In this document: piece after piece, positions 23,320 through 30,186 of the stretch | How positions within the stretch are numbered: position 1 is the stretch's first letter | Layout: every line of letters begins with the position of its first letter | Assembly: GCA_900548265.1 (NCBI GenBank) | Contig: URKG01000014.1 | Location: forward strand, 1-44,592 | Reading direction: 5' to 3' | Origin: an uncultured Collinsella sp. | GTDB lineage: Bacteria; Actinomycetota; Coriobacteriia; Coriobacteriales; Coriobacteriaceae | Length of the DNA stretch: 44,592 bases | The notes under the pieces: model-generated | What the model saw: the letters and a program-made list of their open reading frames with translations, nothing else | The model's database searches: none | Told to the model about the DNA's origin: nothing | Translations under genes and position numbers: made by a program

Positions 23320-24933
23320 TTAGGCCTTGACGGTCGCGACGCCCCTGAAGGACATGCTCGTCGTGCCGATGCCCTTGAAGCCATCGAGGGCCTCGCCGTT
23401 GGGCGCGGTGGACGGATCGTCCCAGGAAGCGGAGACGGTCTTGACGTGGACAACGGGGTACAGAACGGCGTTGTCAGCGATGATATCGAAGCACTCGTTC
23501 CACTTCTTCTGCTGCTCGTCGCCCTCGGCGGCAAGAGCCTCGTCCATGAGACCGTGGAGCTTCTGCCACTCAGCGGACTCCTTCCACGGGCAACGGGTCT
23601 GCATCCAGACGTTGTCGCCGTACCACCAGTTGAGCAGCAGGTCGGGGTCGGCGCCGAAGCAGGAAGGATCGCCAGGGGCAAGGAGGATATCGTAGGCCTC
23701 GCCGCCGTCGATGGCAGCGTAGGTGGCCGGCGAGGTATCGGTCTGGATGGTCACATCGAAGCCGAGAGCGTCGAGGTCGTTCTTGACCTGGGCGGCCATG
23801 CCCTTGATCTGCTCGTTGTCGGTGGTGCGCAGGGTGATGGCGCCCGGGGTGATGCCAGACTCCTCGATGAGCTTCTTGGCCTTCTTGGCGTCGGTCTTGT
23901 ACACCGTGGAAGCCTCATGATAGTTGGTGAAGCTCTTGGGCAGGTAGCAGCTGGCAGCGGTGGCAAGGCCGGCGAAGGTGTTGGTGATCATCTTCTCGGT
24001 GTCGAGCGCGTACATGACGGCCTGACGGACCTTGACGTTGTTCCAAGGCTCCTTGGCGACGTTGAACATGATGAAGCGGGTGCCGAAGCCCTGGACGTTG
24101 TCGATCTTGCAGCCAGCGCTCTCGAGCTGGTCGACGGCGTCAGCGGTGACGAGCTCCATAACGAGCGTGGAGCCTTCCTGCTGGGCGGTAACGCGAGCGG
24201 TGGGGTCGGTCAGGATGCTGTACTGGATCTTCTTATCCTCGGCAGCATACTCACCGTTGTACTCGGGGTTGGGAACCAGGGTGATCTCGGTATCGGAGAT
24301 AGAGTCGTACATCCAGGGGCCGGAACCGATCGGCTGCTTGGCGCGATCCTCCTCGGACTGAGTAGCCGGGGTAACACGGATGATGGCCAGACGATCCTTG
24401 AGCAGGGAGAAGTTGGGGACCTTGGTCTTGACCGTTACGGTGCTGGCGTCCTTGGCCTCGATGGACTCGAAGGGCTGGAAGAACGGAGCATAGGTAGCGG
24501 AAGCAGCGCAAGCGGTGTAGGAAGCGACGACGTCGTCAGCAGTGACCTCGGTGCCATCGGAGAACTTGGCGCCCTTGCGGATGGTGACCTCGAAGGTGGT
24601 GTCGTCCACGGACTTGGGATCGTCGGTGGCGAGCTCGTTGAAGGTGCTGTAGTCGTGGTAATCGATGCCGTAGAGGCCCTCGACGACGTGCCAGTTAGCA
24701 CCCAGGCCCACAGCGGAGCCGGTGCTGGCGGGATCGAAGCTGGACGGAGCGTAAGCGGAACCAGCGGTGATCACGCCGCCGCCACGGTTGGCGGAATCGG
24801 TGGAACCGGAAGCGGAACCCTCGTCGTTAGAGCTGCCACCGCAGCCGGTGAGACCAAGCCCTGCGACAGCAGCGACGCTGCCGGTGAGGCCGAGGAACGA
24901 ACGCCTGGACATACCCTTGTTGATGATGGCCAT
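23320..24933 (-). CDS. Substrate-binding lipoprotein, SatA/SiaE-like (SBP_bac_5 family)
   Basis: Extracytoplasmic binding protein of the presumed sialic acid importer, 537 residues from the ATG at 24933 (AGGAGA upstream). The signal is a textbook twin-arginine lipoprotein one: SRRSFLG at 9-15, hydrophobic core, lipobox LTGC with Cys31, then a Gly/Ser/Asp-rich spacer. The mature part shows family-5 traits, for example FSDGTEVTADDVVAS and QAVMYALDTEKM. The family mostly binds peptides and nickel, but SatA/SiaE bind sialic acid. First gene of the operon. Confidence 0.9.
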   Translation of the reverse strand: MAIINKGMSRRSFLGLTGSVAAVAGLGLTGCGGSSNDEGSASGSTDSANRGGGVITAGSAYAPSSFDPASTGSAVGLGANWHVVEGLYGIDYHDYSTFNELATDDPKSVDDTTFEVTIRKGAKFSDGTEVTADDVVASYTACAASATYAPFFQPFESIEAKDASTVTVKTKVPNFSLLKDRLAIIRVTPATQSEEDRAKQPIGSGPWMYDSISDTEITLVPNPEYNGEYAAEDKKIQYSILTDPTARVTAQQEGSTLVMELVTADAVDQLESAGCKIDNVQGFGTRFIMFNVAKEPWNNVKVRQAVMYALDTEKMITNTFAGLATAASCYLPKSFTNYHEASTVYKTDAKKAKKLIEESGITPGAITLRTTDNEQIKGMAAQVKNDLDALGFDVTIQTDTSPATYAAIDGGEAYDILLAPGDPSCFGADPDLLLNWWYGDNVWMQTRCPWKESAEWQKLHGLMDEALAAEGDEQQKKWNECFDIIADNAVLYPVVHVKTVSASWDDPSTAPNGEALDGFKGIGTTSMSFRGVATVKA

Positions 24934-25002
24934 GTCTTCTCCTATCAATAGAGAATCTTACCCGGGAGCACCTAGACTTGCCCCCGCGCAACTTGCGGAC
25001 GA

Positions 25003-25030
25003 TATATACCTTACCTACCGACGAACCCAA
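25003..25030 (-). promoter_or_regulatory. Candidate nan operon promoter
   Basis: Minus strand TTGGGT (25030-25025), 16 bases, TATATA (25008-25003). The spacer holds GGTAGGTAAGGTATA, a set of imperfect GGTA repeats; E. coli NanR binds GGTATA repeats, but the likeness may be chance. Leader about 65 bases. Confidence 0.4.
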
Positions 25031-25052
25031 CTGAGGTGCCGCGCTCGGTGAC

Positions 25053-25133
25053 CGATACATACATACGCTTGAACGGTATTTACTACCGTTCACCGAATTC
25101 ATTGACAAACGATTCGCCAGACAGTATGTATCG
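25053..25133. promoter_or_regulatory. Nested dyads upstream of the nan operon
   Basis: Inner dyad: GAACGGTA, five bases, TACCGTTC (25071-25091), perfect 8-bp arms. Outer pair: CGATACATAC at 25053-25062 and GTATGTATCG at 25124-25133, perfect 10-bp arms 61 bases apart. Together they could be operator sites bridged by a looping regulator or, in a long leader, stems of a folded RNA. No regulator gene is nearby. Confidence 0.6.
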
Positions 25134-25298
25134 ACGAGGTGAGATATCAGTCTTCGTCAACCCGCAGGATAGCAGGGTTATTCACCATGGCTAGTCAAAT
25201 GTTTTAGCGTTAATAAAACTCGAAATCAGTAGGTAATCGCCGCGAAATAAATGATTGAAGATCGGCAAATCATGTATACCAGTTGTTTAGAAGCGCGT

Positions 25299-27245
25299 TT
25301 AGTTTTCGGAACGGCTGGCCGATGCCTGGGCGCGCTCGGCATTCCATGCAACGAGTGCCTCGTGGACTGCTTTGGCGACATCGGCCGGAACGCCTCGAAC
25401 TTCCGCAATCTCCTGCTCGCTTGCCGCGCGCAAGCGCTTCATCGAGCCAAAATGGCGCATGATGGCACGTTTTCTAGTGGGTCCCACGCCCGGAACGTCG
25501 TCAAGCACCGAAACCGTCATAGCCTTATCGCGCAACTCGCGGTGGAACGTAATCGCAAATCGGTGGGATTCATCGCGAACCTGCTTGATCAGGTAAAGCG
25601 AAGCGGAGCCGGTCGGCAGCACGACGGGAGTCTCGTCCCACGGCACGAAAACCTCCTCATCGGCCTTTGCCAAGCCACAGACTGGTATATCGAGGCCGAG
25701 CGCCTCAAGTTGCTTAATTGCAGCGGTCAATTGCGGCTTGCCGCCATCGACAACGAGCAAATCGGGGCGCGAGCCAAAGCGCTCGTCCGCCATGCGCTCG
25801 GGAGCATAGCGACGCCCCAGAACCTCGGACATCGATACGAAGTCGTTCGCCTCGTCCAATTCGGCCTGAATTTTAAAGCGACGATACTGGCCCTTGTCGG
25901 CACGGCCGTTGGTAAATACCACCATCGAAGCGACAGTAAAGGTGCCGTGCAACGTCGAGATATCGAAGCACTCGATGCGCAACGGCGGCGCAGGCAGCGC
26001 CAGCGCGCTTTCGAGCTCCAGGAGCGCCTGATTGGTGCGATCGTCAGCATACCCCGTGCGCATCATGTAGCGCATGAGGGCATGGCGCGCATTTTTGGAA
26101 GCCATATCGAGCAGGCGGTGCTTTTCGCCGCGCTGCGGCCTATGGAGATGGCAAGAGCGTTCGCGCTTGGCCGCAAGCCACTCCCCCAACGCTTCGGCAT
26201 CCTCAAGCTCGACAGAGAGATTGATCTCGGCTGGAATATCAGCCGTCTCGTCGTAATAGCGCTTAAGAAAGCCCGATTGAAGCTCTTCCTCGTCGACATC
26301 CAGGCCTTTATCGAGGATGAACTCACAAGTTCGAACCGTTCGGCCCTCGCGAACGACAAAGACACAGGCGGCAGAGATAGTCTCTTCGCGATAGAAGCCG
26401 ATGACGTCGATATCGACGCTTGATGGAAAAACGACCTGTTGGCGATCGTCCAGGCCCCTAATGACTTCCAGGCGACGCTTGACGCGCGCCGCACGCTCAA
26501 AATCGAGCGCCTCGGCTGCCTCCGTCATCTCGGACGTGAGCTCGTCGACGACATCCTTGCGATGGCCCGACAAGAAACGTTCGACACGCTTGACGTTCTT
26601 GGCATAGTCGGCAGGCGAAATCGCGCCGACGCATGCGCCCGGCCCGCGCCCGACATGGTAGTCAAAGCAGGGGCGCCCGTTTTGCGCGCAAATCATATTG
26701 ACGATGTCTTCTTCGCCCTTATGAGATTCGACGATGCGGCGGCAGCGGCGCCATTCCGCACAGGATGCCGAGCAAATAGGAATAACCTTGCGTAGCGTAT
26801 CGATGGTCTCACGCGCCGCGCGGCTATCGGTATAGGGGCCAAAATAGCGCGTTCCCGGTTTATGACGCTCTCGCGTGTATTTAATAGCCGGAAACAAGTC
26901 GCTCTTAGTAATGGCGATAAAGGGATAGCTCTTATCGTCCTTAAGGTCGACGTTGAAGTACGGATGGTACTGGCCGATCAGATTGCGCTCGAGCACCAAT
27001 GCCTCGTGCTCGGTCTCCACCACGATATAGTCGAAGCTCGCCACCAGCTGCATCATGAGCGGGATCTTTTGACGCTCGTCCTGCAGCGTCACGTATTGAC
27101 GCATACGGGCACGCAAGTTTTTTGCCTTGCCCACATAGATGACATCGCCCTTGGCATCTTTCCAAAGGTAGCAGCCGGGTTGCGTGGGAACGCGCGAAAC
27201 CTGCTCGGCAAGTGTTGGAATGTTGTCGTGACCTGCCACACGCAC
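25299..27245 (-). CDS. uvrC: Excinuclease ABC subunit C
   Basis: Makes both incisions in nucleotide excision repair. 648 residues: GIY-YIG nuclease (GCYLW at 24-28, IYVGKAKNLRARMRQY at 36-51), UvrB-interacting UVR motif (EAAEALDFERAARVKRRLEVI), RNase H-like domain with FDISTLHG and VVDGGKPQL, and C-terminal helix-hairpin-helix VPGVGPTRKRAIMRHFG. The cysteine region is unusual: RPCFDYHVGRGPGAC has Gly201 where the third cluster Cys belongs, and a roughly 30-residue insertion before it brings Cys162, 168 and 186. Start is GTG, right behind the murJ stop (TAGGTG); a GTG two codons later is an alternative. Confidence 0.96.
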   Translation of the reverse strand: MRVAGHDNIPTLAEQVSRVPTQPGCYLWKDAKGDVIYVGKAKNLRARMRQYVTLQDERQKIPLMMQLVASFDYIVVETEHEALVLERNLIGQYHPYFNVDLKDDKSYPFIAITKSDLFPAIKYTRERHKPGTRYFGPYTDSRAARETIDTLRKVIPICSASCAEWRRCRRIVESHKGEEDIVNMICAQNGRPCFDYHVGRGPGACVGAISPADYAKNVKRVERFLSGHRKDVVDELTSEMTEAAEALDFERAARVKRRLEVIRGLDDRQQVVFPSSVDIDVIGFYREETISAACVFVVREGRTVRTCEFILDKGLDVDEEELQSGFLKRYYDETADIPAEINLSVELEDAEALGEWLAAKRERSCHLHRPQRGEKHRLLDMASKNARHALMRYMMRTGYADDRTNQALLELESALALPAPPLRIECFDISTLHGTFTVASMVVFTNGRADKGQYRRFKIQAELDEANDFVSMSEVLGRRYAPERMADERFGSRPDLLVVDGGKPQLTAAIKQLEALGLDIPVCGLAKADEEVFVPWDETPVVLPTGSASLYLIKQVRDESHRFAITFHRELRDKAMTVSVLDDVPGVGPTRKRAIMRHFGSMKRLRAASEQEIAEVRGVPADVAKAVHEALVAWNAERAQASASRSEN

Positions 27246-29549
27246 CTACTTGCGACGAAGCAGCGCCGAGACCTCGGGCATCTTAAAGACGAAGGCAAGG
27301 CCAAAAGTTACAGCGAGCGAGACGACGCCTGCAACACAAACGTAGCCCAGGGTAATGAGGATCGAGCTGCCAAGCAGTCCGACAAAGTGCTCAAGTGCCC
27401 ACATGACGCCGGCGCCCGCGGCAGCGCCCAAGCCACCGAACAACAGGCCGAAGAAACCGCCGTGCAGGATAGACTTGACCTGAAGGCCATGCAGACGACG
27501 GCGCAGCCACCACAGTGAGCATCCGACCAAGACCACGTAGTCAACGACGTACGAAAGCGCAATTGCCGGCATACCGTAGCCCAGCACCACGCCAAACAGC
27601 AGCACCGAACCGGCCTGACCGATAGCGGAGTACAGGCAATAGCGGCTATAAGGTTTCATATCGAGCAGGGCCGAGAAGCTCTTCTGCATCAGCACGACCA
27701 CGCCGTAGAGCGGCAGGGAAAGTGCCAGATAGATAAGGAACTCCGACACCAGCGCCACACCGGATTCATCGAACTTGCCGGCGCAGTAGATCATGTTGAG
27801 CGGACGGGCGAAGACGATCAGATACATCGCAAACGGAATCAGGAAGAAGAGCATCTGGGCGACACCGCGCGAAATACCCGTGCGGACGCTGTCGTAATCC
27901 TTCTCCTGCGCATCGTGAGAGAGCTCGGTATAGAGTGCCGTCGAAAGCGAGGCGGCGATCAGCGCATAGGGCAATGTGTACCACAGGCGCGCATACGCGA
28001 TGACGGAAGGGCCGGTCTCGGGCTGCACCACCAGCGCGGCGGCATTGGTAATGGAGGTCGAGACAAACATGCACACCGTGGCGAGCAGCGTCGGGATACC
28101 AAGCGCGATCGTCTGTCGCAGCGCGGGATCCTTAAAGTCGATATGGATATGAGGATGCACGCCATGCTTGCCAAGCGCGGGAATCTGACAGGCCATCTGG
28201 ACAAAGACGCCGAGGGTCGTACCAGCTGCGATCAAGATAATACCGGCCTGCCCGCCAAATTGTGCAGACACAGGAGCAAAGCCCATAAAGCTGGCGATGA
28301 CGATAACATTGTTGAGAACCGGGGCAAACGTCGACCAGAAGTAGTCGCGGTGTGCGTTGAGAACGCCCGAGAACACCGAGCCCAAGCCATAAAACAGAAT
28401 TTGAATAGCAAAGAAGCGGAACATAAACGCAGCGGTATCCATGCTGCCGCCATCGCCCGAAAGGAACGACTGCGTCCAAATAAAGCCGGGAGCAAACACG
28501 GTGCCCAGCAGCGAGATACCGCCCAGCAGCAGAAGCAGAATACCGAGCAGGTTACCGACATACTCGTTCGATGCCTCGCGGCCCTGCTCGCGCCTCACAC
28601 CCATATACACCGGCAAAAACGCCGTAACGAGCATGCCGCCCATCACGAGTTCGTAAAGCATGTTGGGCAGGTTGTTGGCAACCTGATAGGAGGACGAGAG
28701 CAGCGACATGCCGATGGCGGCCGCCATGGCCCACGTGCGGATAAACCCGGTGACGCGCGACACGATGGTCAGCACGGTCATAAGGCCAGCAGAGCGACCG
28801 ACCGTGGAGTAGTCCGACGAACCCATATCGTCTACGTCGTCCTGAGAGTCCTCATGAACCTCATCTTGTGGCAGTAAATCGTCCACGACGGCAAAGGAGC
28901 CGGTCATCGCAAAGGGATCGTCAACCAAAACGGCGTCATCAGCAGGTGCGACGTCATCGCTGTTCGGCATGTTGTTTCCGGATACAGCATCATCATCGAA
29001 TATGGCATGGTCGCCAAACACCGTGTCAACTTCTTTGGCGGCGACGGTTCGGGCAGAAAACGACAGAGGGTCCCAGTCGTCATCACCGTCGATGGCCACG
29101 CCCTCGACGGGATCGGTCGAACCAAGCGGCGACCATTCGTCATCCGAAAGAAGCGGTTCGCCATCATCGTGAGCCGCGGGCTTGGCGGAACGAGCGGCAG
29201 GAGCGCTCTGCGGCGCGCTCTTTCCCTGGGCTGCCATCAAAAACACCGCCGTCTCATCGGGACGCGGCGCACGAGGAGCCTCGGAGGCGATCGGCTTCAC
29301 GCTGGCGCTCGATTGAGCGGCGGCCAAAAAGACAGCCGTCTCATCGGGACGAGCCGAAGAAAGAACCGTACGGGGAAGCGCCGTGCCGGCACCGGCGGCA
29401 CGCAAGTACACGGCCGTCTCGCCCGGGTCAGCGGCAGCGGACCAGGCGTTTCGAATCTCGTTATCGAACGAAGCGGCCTCGGGCGCGGGCGCCTGAGGAG
29501 CCGTCCCTTTTGCAAAGTGAGCTCCGCGCTTTGATTCTTCCTGCGGCAT
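27246..29549 (-). CDS. murJ: Lipid II flippase MurJ with long N-terminal extension
   Basis: Moves lipid II across the membrane for peptidoglycan synthesis. The membrane core starts at about residue 253 (AGLMTVLTIVSRVTGFIRTW) and runs to the end with about 14 helices and family blocks NLPNMLYELVMGGML and RRKL-type loops. Before it lies a 250-residue Ala/Pro/Asp-rich, apparently disordered extension not found in usual 510-550-residue MurJ. It carries PGETAVYLRAA (42-52), RPDETAVFLAAAQ (67-79) and RPDETAVFLMAAQ (96-108), plus DDEWSPL (136-142) and DDDWDPL (156-162). The repeats look like Ser/Thr-kinase sites. The ATG with AGAGGA lies three bases after ybaK. Confidence 0.94.
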   Translation of the reverse strand: MPQEESKRGAHFAKGTAPQAPAPEAASFDNEIRNAWSAAADPGETAVYLRAAGAGTALPRTVLSSARPDETAVFLAAAQSSASVKPIASEAPRAPRPDETAVFLMAAQGKSAPQSAPAARSAKPAAHDDGEPLLSDDEWSPLGSTDPVEGVAIDGDDDWDPLSFSARTVAAKEVDTVFGDHAIFDDDAVSGNNMPNSDDVAPADDAVLVDDPFAMTGSFAVVDDLLPQDEVHEDSQDDVDDMGSSDYSTVGRSAGLMTVLTIVSRVTGFIRTWAMAAAIGMSLLSSSYQVANNLPNMLYELVMGGMLVTAFLPVYMGVRREQGREASNEYVGNLLGILLLLLGGISLLGTVFAPGFIWTQSFLSGDGGSMDTAAFMFRFFAIQILFYGLGSVFSGVLNAHRDYFWSTFAPVLNNVIVIASFMGFAPVSAQFGGQAGIILIAAGTTLGVFVQMACQIPALGKHGVHPHIHIDFKDPALRQTIALGIPTLLATVCMFVSTSITNAAALVVQPETGPSVIAYARLWYTLPYALIAASLSTALYTELSHDAQEKDYDSVRTGISRGVAQMLFFLIPFAMYLIVFARPLNMIYCAGKFDESGVALVSEFLIYLALSLPLYGVVVLMQKSFSALLDMKPYSRYCLYSAIGQAGSVLLFGVVLGYGMPAIALSYVVDYVVLVGCSLWWLRRRLHGLQVKSILHGGFFGLLFGGLGAAAGAGVMWALEHFVGLLGSSILITLGYVCVAGVVSLAVTFGLAFVFKMPEVSALLRRK

Positions 29550-29552
29550 CGC

Positions 29553-30053
29553 TCAGTCCTCTCTCGTGATCGGGGCAACCGTCGCCCCGCAAAATGCAAC
29601 TAAGTCATCGGGAGCAAGCTCAAGCTGATAGCCGCGCTTGCCACCCGAGATAAAAATGGTATCCCAAAGGACGCATGTCTCATCGATCAGCGTCCGAAAG
29701 CGTTTTTTCATACCGACCGGGCTGCAACCGCCGCGGACATACCCCGTCGCTGCAAGCAGGTCTTTGACATGCATCATGGTCAGCGACTTTTCGCCTGCGG
29801 CGCGCGCGGCGGCCTTGAGGTCGAGCTCGTCGGCAACAGGAATGCAGCACACGACATGGTCGTTGGACGGCGTCGTGCAGACCAGGGTCTTAAATCCCTG
29901 ACCGGGCTCCTCGCCAAGCTGCTCGGAAATCGCGACGCCCAGCCCCGACGATTCGTCGCCGTCGTCTTCGTACGTATGGAGAACATAGGAGATGCCTGCG
30001 CTTTCCAGCTCGCGCATCGCATTGGTTTTTGGCGTCTTAGCAGCCTTTGCCAT
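29553..30053 (-). CDS. ybaK: YbaK/EbsC family Cys-tRNA(Pro) deacylase
   Basis: Trans-editing enzyme that removes cysteine mis-attached to tRNA(Pro). 165 residues from the ATG at 30053 (AAAGGAT upstream); the frame stays open further up without a ribosome site. Seen: TNAMRELESAGISYVLHTYE at the start, the conserved lysine 55 in FKTLVCTT, VADELDLKAAARAAG, and GYVRGGCSPVGMKK. Sits between uvrA and murJ on the same strand. Confidence 0.93.
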   Translation of the reverse strand: MAKAAKTPKTNAMRELESAGISYVLHTYEDDGDESSGLGVAISEQLGEEPGQGFKTLVCTTPSNDHVVCCIPVADELDLKAAARAAGEKSLTMMHVKDLLAATGYVRGGCSPVGMKKRFRTLIDETCVLWDTIFISGGKRGYQLELAPDDLVAFCGATVAPITRED

Positions 30054-30135
30054 GGCACATCCTTTCCCTCGCAGAGCGACGCAAGGATTAAGTATAGGGC
30101 CAATTCCGCCGTATATGCCATCTCGACACACAGAA

Positions 30136-30166
30136 GCGCCACCGAATCAGAAGGAATCGGTGGCGC
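30136..30166 (-). terminator. Hairpin behind uvrA
   Basis: Perfect 10-bp stem GCGCCACCGA/TCGGTGGCGC with an 11-base loop, 21 bases after the uvrA stop. Followed by TTCTGTGTG only, so termination is probably partial and ybaK-murJ-uvrC may be reached by read-through. Confidence 0.6.
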
Positions 30167-30186
30167 GTCGGTACTACAACGTCTCT

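Larger units (their letters stand above)
24934..25298 (-). promoter_or_regulatory. 365-bp control region of the nan operon
   Basis: No protein gene seen. It separates the nan operon from uvrC, which lies upstream on the same strand with no clear terminator. It holds a near promoter (25003-25030), a far promoter candidate TTGACT (25198-25193) about 18 bases from TGCTAT, a 21-base dyad and a nested 10-bp inverted repeat. If the far promoter is used, the message has a leader of about 230 bases that could fold through these repeats. Confidence 0.6.
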
